Assembly: GCA_020636315.1 (NCBI GenBank)
Contig: JACJYA010000009.1
Coordinates: 62,001-126,000 of the forward strand
Direction: 5' to 3'
DNA: 64,000 nt
Source of the DNA: Lewinellaceae bacterium
Lineage (GTDB): Bacteria; Bacteroidota; Bacteroidia; Chitinophagales; Saprospiraceae
Part shown: positions 8,427-16,179 of the stretch, piece by piece
Numbering within the stretch: position 1 is the first letter of the stretch
How the letters are laid out: the number at the start of each line of letters is the position of its first letter
Position numbers and translations under genes: made by a program
Notes under the pieces: generated by a model
The model's input: only the letters and a program-made list of their open reading frames with translations
Database searches by the model: none
Told to the model about the DNA's origin: nothing

Positions 8427-9053
8427 ATGAAATACCAACCTCACCAGATCTACCACATCTACAACCAAGGTAATAATAAACAGAAGATCTTTTTTCAGAA
8501 ACGAAACTATAGATTTTTCCTAGGAAAAATGAGAAAATACTTGTTACCCGTAGCCGATATTCTCTGCTATTGCCTGATGCCAAACCATTTTCACTGGCTG
8601 GTTTACACTCGACCGGAGGCTTGCTGGCCTAGTAAAGCAGTAAAACCAAGAAAAAAATACAAGCCTGGAGATGCCTTGGACAGGCGGCCTTTGCCAGAAG
8701 ACGATTACCAGCAAACCTTCAGCCATTGTATTGGAATGTTATTATCTTCATACACCCGTGCCATCAACAACCAGGAAAAACGCTCCGGATCTCTGTTCCG
8801 CCCTAAAACTAAGGCCAAAGATGGATGGATTGACGATTTCATTACCCTGGAAGGAAAACACAGAAACCTGTTCTTTCGTCCGGACAATAGCTATGCCTTG
8901 CAATGCCTTGAGTACATTCACAAAAACCCGGAGGAAGCAAAATTGGTAAGCAAAGCCGAATCCTGGCCTTATTCATCAGCCAGAGATTATGCCGGAATGA
9001 GAAAAAGAAGCCTTTGCAACTTAACCTTAGGTAAGGAACTATTAGGCATTTAA
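8427..9053 (+). CDS. REP-associated tyrosine transposase (RAYT, IS200-like Y1 family)
   Basis: This 208-residue protein is a Y1-type single-strand transposase of the RAYT/TnpA-REP group. The metal-binding HUH motif is HFH at residues 54-56 (CLMPNHFHWLVY), and the likely nucleophile is Y109 in SSYTRAINNQEKRSGSLF. The last third (EYIHKNPEEAKLVSKAESWPYSSARDY) is the characteristic C-terminal RAYT block. The length and all key residues look intact, so it is not an obvious relic. A palindromic REP lies immediately upstream and another copy sits 45 kb away. RAYTs are usually single-copy and immobile but act on REP hairpins in trans. Expression may come from the TAnnTTTG box at 8324. Confidence 0.88.
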   Translation: MKYQPHQIYHIYNQGNNKQKIFFQKRNYRFFLGKMRKYLLPVADILCYCLMPNHFHWLVYTRPEACWPSKAVKPRKKYKPGDALDRRPLPEDDYQQTFSHCIGMLLSSYTRAINNQEKRSGSLFRPKTKAKDGWIDDFITLEGKHRNLFFRPDNSYALQCLEYIHKNPEEAKLVSKAESWPYSSARDYAGMRKRSLCNLTLGKELLGI

Positions 9054-9072
9054 TGACCATAAACTACCTTTT

Positions 9073-9561
9073 TCAAAACAAGCTCCCCTGCTGTGCAAAG
9101 CTCATCGGGTTTTCCAGGCCCAGCAACTGCCGCTTCATATCCAGGCCGTAAAAGTATCCCTGCAATTCACCACTTTTGGCAATGCAGCGGTGGCAGGGTA
9201 CGATGATCGCGATGGGGTTACGACGGTTGGCCTGGCCGACGGCGCGCACGGCCTTGGGGTCACCCAGCTTTTCAGCAATCGCCTTGTAGGTAGTGGTGTG
9301 CCCATAGGGCACTTTCAGCAATTCCTGCCATACGGCCTGGTGAAAAGCCGGCGCTGTACCAAAATCCAGCTTCAGGCTGAACTCATGCCGCTCCCCTTTG
9401 AAGTATTCATTGAGCTGAACGACACAATCGCGCAGGGCCTCCGGAATGGGGCCGGCAGGGCAGGGCTTTTTGTCAACCAGTTTTACGGAACTGATGCCAA
9501 AGGTGCTGCCCTGTATCTCAAAGCAGCCAAAGGGGGAGAGAAAGTGAGTTTTCTCGGCCAT
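9073..9561 (-). CDS. ogt: methylated-DNA--protein-cysteine methyltransferase
   Basis: This enzyme repairs O6-alkylguanine by irreversible transfer of the alkyl group to its own cysteine. The active-site motif IVPCHRCI holds the acceptor Cys (residue 123 from the start used here). It is preceded by the DNA-binding helix VPYGHTTTYKAIAEKLGDPKAVRAVGQANRRNP, both standard for Ogt/MGMT. The reported start is the ATG at 9561 (MAEKTHFLSPFGCFEI). An upstream in-frame ATG at 9588 would add nine residues. With 162 residues it has the length of a stand-alone Ogt with no fused Ada regulator. It lies downstream of the TlpA gene on the same strand. Confidence 0.93.
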   Translation of the reverse strand: MAEKTHFLSPFGCFEIQGSTFGISSVKLVDKKPCPAGPIPEALRDCVVQLNEYFKGERHEFSLKLDFGTAPAFHQAVWQELLKVPYGHTTTYKAIAEKLGDPKAVRAVGQANRRNPIAIIVPCHRCIAKSGELQGYFYGLDMKRQLLGLENPMSFAQQGSLF

Positions 9562-9687
9562 GATACCACTGTGGAAGGTTCCCTTCAAAAATACGAAATT
9601 CCGGAGAATAATTCAGGGTTGCATAATTATTTGGTTCTAGCATAAACCCTGGAACAGTGAACCAAAAGGCCATTTAACGTTTCCCGC

Positions 9688-10173
9688 TCACTCCGCCAAA
9701 GCCTTGATCTTGTCTTCCAGCTCGTATTCGTCGCCGGGAACGTAGCCGGAGTGGTTGTAAACGATATTGCCCTCTTTATCCAGCAGGAAGGTCTGGGGAA
9801 TGGCCTGAAAATTCAGGGCATTGCGGAGCATCTGGTTGGCGTCGGATAGGATGATAAAGGGCCACCCCTTGGATTCCACCATGGGTTTCACCTTGGCCAG
9901 GGCACGCTGGGTATCCATGGTGATGGCGACCAGTTCCATATCGTAATCTTCCTGCCACCCTTCGTACAGGTCGGCGATGGCATCCAGTTCTTTTTTGCAG
10001 GGCGAGCACCAGGTTGCCCAGAAACTGATCACCGTGATCTTGCCATTTTGGGCATATTCCTGAATATCGACAGATTGGCCGTCCAGGGTCTTAACCTCAA
10101 CGGAAGGAATGCTCTTCTGCCCAAAAGCCAGGGCAGCAAAGAAGATAAAAGCTATCGTGGTATATGCTTTCAT
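9688..10173 (-). CDS. TlpA-like periplasmic thioredoxin-family protein
   Basis: This 161-residue exported thioredoxin-fold protein has a signal peptide (MKAYTTIAFIFFAALAFGQ) and the redox motif WCSPC with cysteines at 56 and 59. The cis-proline loop is AIPQTFLLDKEGNIVYNHSGY. The family (TlpA/ResA/AhpC-TSA) reduces or exchanges disulfides in periplasmic proteins. It is transcribed divergently from the DUF6029 barrel gene, and that cluster also contains an Omp28-like lipoprotein with a CxxC motif. A shared envelope redox role is therefore plausible but inferred. A TACCTTTG -7 box lies 28 bp upstream of its start. Confidence 0.9.
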   Translation of the reverse strand: MKAYTTIAFIFFAALAFGQKSIPSVEVKTLDGQSVDIQEYAQNGKITVISFWATWCSPCKKELDAIADLYEGWQEDYDMELVAITMDTQRALAKVKPMVESKGWPFIILSDANQMLRNALNFQAIPQTFLLDKEGNIVYNHSGYVPGDEYELEDKIKALAE

Positions 10174-10201
10174 ACAGAGATATTAAGTTTCTTTAAGGCT
10201 G

Positions 10202-10209
10202 CAAAGGTA
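10202..10209 (-). promoter_or_regulatory. TAnnTTTG promoter box candidate for the TlpA-like gene
   Basis: Read on the minus strand this is TACCTTTG, matching the Bacteroidota -7 consensus, 28 bp upstream of the start at 10173. No clear -33 TTG was found. Confidence 0.4.
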
Positions 10210-10423
10210 CAGATTATTGCTTTGCTCCTGCACACATCTTTGTTTTTTGAATGACTATCTTAGCTTAAAATTTTTTTATCCTCCAATTTCAGAGGATAAT
10301 TGTAGAAATTTCGGGCAGCCAGCCCGTTTTCTGACGCAAAGCCCGGAAAATGTAACCCCATACCGGGTAAACGGAAACAACCCGAACGAAAAACGAAAAC
10401 CGCAACTGGAAATTATTGAACAA

Positions 10424-12112
10424 ATGCAAAACCTGAAAGCACTTTTCTACTGCTACACGCTCCTGATGCTTGCCTTGCCGCTGAAAGGGCAGGAGAACAG
10501 CGGCGGGCAGATATCCGGCAACCTGGAAACAAACGCCAACTTTTTTGTCCGCGACAGCCTCATCGGAGCAGCCAATACACCTCAGTATGACCGCCAGCTC
10601 TATGGCGCCGAAGCCTGGCTCAACCTCAGTTACAGCAACTGGGGGTTCGACTTCGGCCTGCGATTCGACCTGTTCAATAATTCCAACCTGCTGAACCCTA
10701 CCGGCTCTTATACCGATGAAGGCATTGGCCGCTGGTATATCCACAAGAGTATCCAGAAGCTCGACATTTCTGTCGGCTACCTTTACGACCAGATCGGCAG
10801 CGGCATCATTTTCCGCGCCTTCGAGGAACGCCCGCTGCTTATTGACAATGCGCTTCTGGGCGCCCGCCTGGCCTACGAGATCCTTCCGGATTGGAAGATC
10901 AAAGCCTTTACCGGCCGCCAGAAACAGCAGTTCGACGTTTATGGTTCGGTAATCAAGGGCATTAGTATCGATGGCTATCTCAGCGGAGGCGAAGGCGCCA
11001 ACTGGGCTATCGCTCCCGGCTTTGGGGCCGTCAACCGCACCCTGGATGATGCCTCCATGAACTCGCTGGTCGCAACCATCAACACCTATTCCAAGGAAGA
11101 CGCTTTTGTCCCGAAATACAACGCCTATGCTTTCTCCGTTTTCAACACCCTCACGGCAGGAGACTTCACCTGGTATGTTGAAGGGGCATACAAATCAAAA
11201 GACAACCTCAATGACCCCTTCGGCGAGTTCAACATCGGGGATACTACTACTCTTGTCGGCGACAAATTGTTCCTCTCTTCCGGGTCCGTCGTCTATTCCA
11301 GCCTGAGTTACGCCGACAAAGGCCTGGGGGTCACCCTGGAAGGCAAGCGCACAGAGAACTTCGATTTCCGCACCCGCCCCCAGGAGCAGCTCAACCGGGG
11401 ACTAATCAACTTCCTGCCCCCTATGGCGCGCGTCAACACCTACCGCCTGACCGCCCGCTACAACGCCGCTACCCAAACACTGGGCGAACAGGCCATCCAG
11501 GCCGATATCAGATACAATTACAAGCGAAAGTTGGGCCTCAACGTCAATTTTTCCAATATTACCAACCTGGACAACGACCTGCTCTACCGCGAATTATACA
11601 CCGAAGTGTCTTACAAGCACAAGCGCACCTGGACACTCCTGGGCGGAGTTCAGATCCAACGGTACAATCAGGAAGTTTTCGAGTTTAAGCCAGATGCCCC
11701 GATAGTCGAAACCTTTATCCCCTATTTCGATTTCCTCTATAAATTCGACCGCAAAAAGTCCATCCGGTTTGAAGGGCAGTTCATGTACACCGGAAAGGAC
11801 GCAAAGGGGCTTCGCCACGATTATGGCAACTGGCTTTTCGGGCTGGCCGAATTCAGCATTGCTCCGCACTGGACGTTTACGGTTTCGGATATGTTCAATT
11901 CTGCACCAGGCAAGAATTCTCCGGTCGATGCCGATACGGGGGAAAAGTTGAAATTGCACTATCCAAGGTTTGATGTGTTCTATACCCACCGCGCCAACCG
12001 CTTTTCGCTCAGCTATATCAAGCAGGTGGAGGGCGTCGTCTGTACCGGCGGGATCTGCCGCCTGGAGCCGGCCTTCAGCGGCGTCAGGTTCACTGCAAAT
12101 TCTAGTTTTTAA
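10424..12112 (+). CDS. DUF6029-family outer-membrane beta-barrel protein
   Basis: The open frame extends back to 10217, but the ATG at 10424 gives a proper signal peptide (MQNLKALFYCYTLLMLALPLKGQ) and a 562-residue product. The mature chain consists of alternating aromatic and polar strands such as LNLSYSNWGFDFGLRFDLFNNSN and YKHKRTWTLLGGVQIQRYNQ. It ends in a strand terminating with an aromatic residue (GVRFTANSSF), as expected of an outer-membrane barrel. The composition and its position next to an Omp28-like lipoprotein match the DUF6029 family of Bacteroidota. Molecular function is unknown. The lipoprotein gene starts 12 bp downstream, so the two form an operon, divergent from the TlpA gene. 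Confidence 0.75.
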   Translation: MQNLKALFYCYTLLMLALPLKGQENSGGQISGNLETNANFFVRDSLIGAANTPQYDRQLYGAEAWLNLSYSNWGFDFGLRFDLFNNSNLLNPTGSYTDEGIGRWYIHKSIQKLDISVGYLYDQIGSGIIFRAFEERPLLIDNALLGARLAYEILPDWKIKAFTGRQKQQFDVYGSVIKGISIDGYLSGGEGANWAIAPGFGAVNRTLDDASMNSLVATINTYSKEDAFVPKYNAYAFSVFNTLTAGDFTWYVEGAYKSKDNLNDPFGEFNIGDTTTLVGDKLFLSSGSVVYSSLSYADKGLGVTLEGKRTENFDFRTRPQEQLNRGLINFLPPMARVNTYRLTARYNAATQTLGEQAIQADIRYNYKRKLGLNVNFSNITNLDNDLLYRELYTEVSYKHKRTWTLLGGVQIQRYNQEVFEFKPDAPIVETFIPYFDFLYKFDRKKSIRFEGQFMYTGKDAKGLRHDYGNWLFGLAEFSIAPHWTFTVSDMFNSAPGKNSPVDADTGEKLKLHYPRFDVFYTHRANRFSLSYIKQVEGVVCTGGICRLEPAFSGVRFTANSSF

Positions 12113-12124
12113 AAATATTCGGCA

Positions 12125-12979
12125 ATGAAAAAATTAAGTACTCTATTCTTCCTTCTGGCAGGTTTGCTATGGCTTGGCTGCGAGGAGATCCCTCCCGTGA
12201 TCAACCCGTCTATGGGCGGCAGCAACCCAGACGGCCCCACCCCGGTGGAAGACCAGCAACGCCAGGTTCTGATCGAGGAATTCACCGGCGTGCGCTGCGT
12301 CAACTGCCCGGCAGGTAGCGCAGCGATAGAAGGATTGCTCGGCCTTCACGGCCAGCAACTGGTGGCCATTTCCATCCATGCCGGCTCCTTCGCTCCCCCT
12401 TATTCGGAAAGCCAGTATGATTTTCGCATCGACGAAGGCGCCAGCCTACTGAGTTATCTCGGCGAGCCGCTGGGCTACCCCACCGCCGTTGTCAACCGCA
12501 AAAAGTTCGATGGAGAATTCGACCTGCAGCTCGGCCGCCAGCAATGGGCCGGTTTCATCGCCCAGGAACTGCTGGAACCGCCTAAAGTCAAGATCGACAT
12601 AGAGAATGCCTACAATAATGAAGACCGGAAACTGGAGGTAAAGGCCACCCTCTATGTGGAGGAAACCATCTCCGAAGAGGATATTCGGATCAGCGTTGCC
12701 ATTACCGAAAGTGATGTGGAAGACCTTCAACTCACGCCTGAAAGCGGAACCCCTGACCCCAACTACAAACACCAGCACGTCTTACGGGGTATGCTCACCA
12801 ATTACGATGGGAACCCCATCGACGAACCACTGGGCGCCGGGGCCATCATTGAAAAGACATTCTCAACGACGTTGCCTACCGACTGGGTAGCCTCCAACTG
12901 CGATGTGGTTGTATTTGTCAATCTGAACGGTGAGAAGAAGGACGTACTTCAGGTTCACCATGCCGCTGTCACCGAATAA
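12125..12979 (+). CDS. Omp28-related lipoprotein with thioredoxin-like CxxC motif
   Basis: This 284-residue lipoprotein has a lipobox ending in LWLGC (lipidated Cys19). After a Gly/Pro-rich linker, an N-terminal thioredoxin-like domain begins QVLIEEFTGVRCVNCPAGS. The cysteine pair C58/C61 in a CxxC arrangement is the hallmark of the Omp28-related family first described in Porphyromonas. The second half (about residues 150-284) is beta-rich and includes a VTVTESDVEDLQL-like segment (actual VAITESDVEDLQLTPES). It probably sits in the outer membrane facing the periplasm. Co-transcription with the DUF6029 barrel is likely from the 12-bp gap. The next gene (phosphorylase) starts 11 bp after its stop and may be in the same transcript. 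Confidence 0.85.
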   Translation: MKKLSTLFFLLAGLLWLGCEEIPPVINPSMGGSNPDGPTPVEDQQRQVLIEEFTGVRCVNCPAGSAAIEGLLGLHGQQLVAISIHAGSFAPPYSESQYDFRIDEGASLLSYLGEPLGYPTAVVNRKKFDGEFDLQLGRQQWAGFIAQELLEPPKVKIDIENAYNNEDRKLEVKATLYVEETISEEDIRISVAITESDVEDLQLTPESGTPDPNYKHQHVLRGMLTNYDGNPIDEPLGAGAIIEKTFSTTLPTDWVASNCDVVVFVNLNGEKKDVLQVHHAAVTE

Positions 12980-12990
12980 AGCCAGGGGCC

Positions 12991-13782
12991 ATGAGATCCG
13001 TCGCCATCATACTGGGCAGTGCTTTTTCGAAAGAGTCCCTGGAAGAATATGAATTCTCGGAGGAAGTCATCAGGACGCCTTTTGGAGTACAAACCCTTTA
13101 CAAAGCCAACGGCCTGGCGCGCCCGGCGTACTTGCTTTTTCGCCATGGACTACCCCACTCTCTGCTGCCGAACCAGATCAACTACCGGGCACAGGCCGCT
13201 GCCCTGAAACAAGTGGACTGCGGTGCGCTGCTGGTTACGAGCTCCGTTGGGGTAATGGATAAAGAGCTGCCCCTCTACCAACCCATGCTGGCCGATGACC
13301 TCATCATGATGGACAACCGCCTCCCGGACGGCAGCACCTGTTCTATGTTCGAAAGGCCCGGCCCTGATAATGCCCATCTGGTGCTGAATGAGGGCCTGTT
13401 CTCCAAACCTCTGCGGCGACAGCTCTTCGATATAGCCGGAGGGCTGATCGCCAACCCTGCAAAGGAAATCGTATTTGCCTATGTTGGCGGCCCGAGAGGC
13501 AAAACAGCTGCCGAGAACCGCATGTGGATAAAGGCCGGGGCAAATGTCAATTCAATGACCCTGGCTCCGGAGATCGTGCTTGCCAACGAGTTGGAGATAT
13601 CTTGTGCCGGCCTGGTGGTTGGCCACAAATACTCCGTTCCAGGCTTTTCCAACCCGGAGGAAGAAGGCGTCACCGAATCGCTTGACCGAAGCCGGGAGGC
13701 CACCCGTCAGATCCTGCTTCGATTCATTGAAAAAGGAGAACCTGTGGCCTTCGGCAACCACCTGTACCGGTTCTCTAAATAA
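12991..13782 (+). CDS. PNP/MTAP-type nucleoside phosphorylase family protein
   Basis: The 263-residue protein opens with VAIILGSAFS and carries the conserved block YVGGPRGKTAAENRMWIKAGANVNSMTLAPEIVLANELEI. This parallels the substrate-binding region of trimeric purine nucleoside and 5'-methylthioadenosine phosphorylases (family pattern GPxxETxAE..R..GAD.VGMT..PE..LA). RHGLPHS near residue 52 corresponds to the phosphate/ribose loop. It likely performs phosphorolysis of a purine nucleoside or methylthioadenosine. The canonical Glu of the ETxAE loop is replaced by Lys (GKTAAE), so specificity may differ. An APH-fold kinase gene follows 19 bp downstream, suggesting a two-step nucleoside/thioribose salvage pair (inferred). 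Confidence 0.75.
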   Translation: MRSVAIILGSAFSKESLEEYEFSEEVIRTPFGVQTLYKANGLARPAYLLFRHGLPHSLLPNQINYRAQAAALKQVDCGALLVTSSVGVMDKELPLYQPMLADDLIMMDNRLPDGSTCSMFERPGPDNAHLVLNEGLFSKPLRRQLFDIAGGLIANPAKEIVFAYVGGPRGKTAAENRMWIKAGANVNSMTLAPEIVLANELEISCAGLVVGHKYSVPGFSNPEEEGVTESLDRSREATRQILLRFIEKGEPVAFGNHLYRFSK

Positions 13783-13801
13783 TATTAGATCCGGTTTGCC
13801 T

Positions 13802-14845
13802 ATGGAACATGGCCAGTTTAAACCGGTAAATATACTTCTATTTGTATCGGATGCCCTGCCAGGATTCCACCCTACCGGTGAAGTCAAAAAGCTTTCCGGA
13901 GGCAACCTCAATCTGGTGTGGAGGGTATGGGGCTGGGAACGTTCTGTAATCGTCAAATATGCCCCTCCTTATATTGCCACAGCCCCGGATATCCCGCTTC
14001 CTCCCCGCCGGATATTAATGGAAGCGGCCGCCCTCCGGCTTTTCGACGCCCCCCTCCTGCAGACATTCCTTTCCGAAAGCTTTCGCCCGCCCCGGCTCCT
14101 TTATGTGGATGAAAAAAAGCACACCCTCATTCTCGAAGATGTTGGCAACCTGCCGGCACTGGATCTGGCCGGCCGGCCCTACCGTGAACTGGGGGCTGAA
14201 CTCGGCTGCTTTCTTGGCCGCCTTCATGCTTCCACCGCAGGCAACCAGGCCATAGCCGGATCGATCAACAACAGGGAGATTCAGCAAACCCGCCTCAAAG
14301 TACAGTACGCCACGGTTCGCGAGCGTTTAAAAAAGGCCGGGATTGGCAACGCTACTGAGCTGGGCCGCCGGGCAGAGGAACTGGGAAAGAAATATCTGAC
14401 AAAAGGGAAATGCCTGATCATGGGTGACCTCTGGCCCCGTTCCATTCTTCTCGACAACGAACGGAAACAGGCCCGCCTCATCGACTGGGAATTTGCCCAT
14501 TACGGCAGGCCGGCGCAAGATATTGCGCATTTTATCGCTCACCTGTGGATGCTTCGGCACTGCACCGAGAATAAAGAAAGGGAACTGGCGCTCAGGCGCC
14601 TGCGGAAAGCCTTCCTGGAAAGTTATTTGGCCAACCTGGGTCCGGAAAAAAGCCTCCTTCTTGATGAGGAAGAGACAGCCGACGCCGGCATTCATTTCGG
14701 AGCAGAGATCCTGGCCCGCACCATTGGCACCTTCCAGAATGGGTATCTTTACGAAGGGTTGGCCCACGACAGCAACATCATAAGGAAAGCCGTGGAAACG
14801 GCGGTTATTGCGATGGAAAACCCTGAAGAGATTTTTGATATGTGA
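13802..14845 (+). CDS. APH/choline-kinase-fold phosphotransferase (possibly MtnK-like)
   Basis: The ATG at 13802 (MEHGQFKPVNILLF) gives 347 residues; a longer open frame upstream overlaps the previous gene and is not used. The protein has the APH kinase layout. The nucleotide loop is VKKLSGGNLNLVWRV with the Lys in SVIVKYAPP. The catalytic loop LIMGDLWPRSILLD has Met in place of the usual His of HGD, and the metal-binding DWE is in ARLIDWEFAHYG. Its place directly after a PNP/MTAP-type phosphorylase suggests phosphorylation of a sugar or thioribose as in methionine salvage. True MtnK proteins are about 50 residues longer, so the substrate remains open. Confidence 0.75.
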   Translation: MEHGQFKPVNILLFVSDALPGFHPTGEVKKLSGGNLNLVWRVWGWERSVIVKYAPPYIATAPDIPLPPRRILMEAAALRLFDAPLLQTFLSESFRPPRLLYVDEKKHTLILEDVGNLPALDLAGRPYRELGAELGCFLGRLHASTAGNQAIAGSINNREIQQTRLKVQYATVRERLKKAGIGNATELGRRAEELGKKYLTKGKCLIMGDLWPRSILLDNERKQARLIDWEFAHYGRPAQDIAHFIAHLWMLRHCTENKERELALRRLRKAFLESYLANLGPEKSLLLDEEETADAGIHFGAEILARTIGTFQNGYLYEGLAHDSNIIRKAVETAVIAMENPEEIFDM

Positions 14846-14897
14846 CCGTCTCTACGAGCCGGTTAAAATTGTTGACGTTTGATTTGTATTGCCCCTC

Positions 14898-14925
14898 GCA
14901 CATCGCACATCACACATCACACATC
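14898..14925. repeat. short tandem repeat, four 7-bp units
   Basis: Four consecutive 7-bp units (two of GCACATC, then two of ACACATC) overlap the last codons and stop of the reductase gene. It is too short and lacks spacers, so it is not a CRISPR. It is probably simple slippage-prone sequence at a gene end. Confidence 0.6.
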
Positions 14926-16023
14926 ATAAGTGATCTCCACCTCGTCAGTAGTTGGATGCGACTGGCAGGTGAGGATGTAGCCGTCTGCCACCTCATCATC
15001 ATCCAGGGCATAGCAGGCTTCCATCTTGACGCTTCCCTTAATGATCTTTGCCATACAGGTTGAACAGGCGCCGGCGGTACAGGAATAAGGCGGATCGTAT
15101 TTGTTATCGATCAGGGTATCCAGAATGGTTTTGCCTTCCGGTACTTCCACCGAAAACTCCGATCCGTCCAGATGCACTTTCACCGTAGCACCTTCCAGCC
15201 CTTTAACTTTTTCGCCTTTCACTTCGGCTTCGTGAGCCGTAGCGAAACGCTCAGTATGGATATGCTTCGGGTCGATGCCGTGAGCGATCAGGCTTGCTTT
15301 AGCCGTATCGATCATATCGCCAGGGCCGCAGATGAAGTATTCCGCCTCTTTGGCCCGGCGTGGGTGTTTCTCCAGGAACTCATTCACCTGTGTATTGCCA
15401 ATGCGGCCGACCTTGCCTTCCCAGCTGACCTGCCCTTTTTTCAGGAAACCCAGCATGCCACCTGCCTTTTGCCGGGCCGGCTGGCTGAGAATGTGCTCGA
15501 CAAAGAACTGATCGCTGTATTGCCTGGCCAGCTCGTCCAACTGGTTTCGGAAAATAATGGATTCCTCGTTGCGGTTGCCGTAAAGCAGATTGACTGTGCT
15601 CTGGGGCTCTTTCTCCAGGATCGTCCGGATGATCGACATCAGGGGTGTGATGCCGCTGCCGGCGCCAAAGAGGTAATAATCCTTCCGCTGATCGGGGTCG
15701 AGTGAGGTAAAAAAGCGCCCCTCGGGCTCCATGACCTCCATCTGGTGTCCGGCTTTCAACTCGCTGTTGATGTAAACTGACATCTTTCCTCCTTCTACCC
15801 GTTTGACAGTAACGGCGATGTGGTTATCGAGAGGGCTGCTGCACATGGAGTAAGCCCGGCGTATCTCCTCTCCGTGCAGCGTGGATTTCAGGGTGAGGTA
15901 TTGCCCCTGTTTGTAATTAAACCTGTCCTTCAGTGTCTCGGGAATGTCAAAAACGACCGTTACCGCTTCCGGAGTTTCTCTTTTCACCTCCCGAACGGTA
16001 AGCTTATGAAATGCTTTGCTCAT
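14917..16023 (-). CDS. PaaE/XylA-like NAD(P)H oxidoreductase with FAD, NAD and [2Fe-2S] domains
   Basis: This 368-residue electron-transfer protein has three modules. An FAD-binding barrel contains RRAYSMCSSP near residue 55. The NAD(P)-binding FNR domain has LFGAGSGITPLMS near 117 and ends with FICGPGDMI. The C-terminal plant-type [2Fe-2S] domain has the cluster cysteines in SCTAGACSTC and the fourth in YILTCQS. Length and order match the PaaE/HmpX-type reductases that feed electrons to oxygenases. It is divergent from an AlkB-type membrane hydroxylase 156 bp away, which makes it the likely redox partner of that enzyme (inferred). Confidence 0.9.
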   Translation of the reverse strand: MSKAFHKLTVREVKRETPEAVTVVFDIPETLKDRFNYKQGQYLTLKSTLHGEEIRRAYSMCSSPLDNHIAVTVKRVEGGKMSVYINSELKAGHQMEVMEPEGRFFTSLDPDQRKDYYLFGAGSGITPLMSIIRTILEKEPQSTVNLLYGNRNEESIIFRNQLDELARQYSDQFFVEHILSQPARQKAGGMLGFLKKGQVSWEGKVGRIGNTQVNEFLEKHPRRAKEAEYFICGPGDMIDTAKASLIAHGIDPKHIHTERFATAHEAEVKGEKVKGLEGATVKVHLDGSEFSVEVPEGKTILDTLIDNKYDPPYSCTAGACSTCMAKIIKGSVKMEACYALDDDEVADGYILTCQSHPTTDEVEITYDV

Positions 16024-16086
16024 TATCCTGTTGTGATTTGCTATTATTTTGGTTTTCCGCTAATTTTATTCATCAGCTGAAGCGGG

Positions 16087-16094
16087 CAAATTTA
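16087..16094 (-). promoter_or_regulatory. TAnnTTTG promoter box candidate for the reductase gene
   Basis: On the minus strand the sequence is TAAATTTG, a match to the Bacteroidota -7 element, 64 bp upstream of the reductase start. Confidence 0.35.
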
Positions 16095-16179
16095 TTCAAT
16101 ATGAATTCGAAATGGAAACACCCGCACCACTTTTCGGTTCAGCTCAAAGGCCTGATTTCAATCATTCATTCATTTTACT

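Noticed and set aside
14898..14925. Short tandem repeats as a CRISPR seed
   Set aside because: Units are 7 bp, contiguous and without spacers; there are no cas genes in the window.
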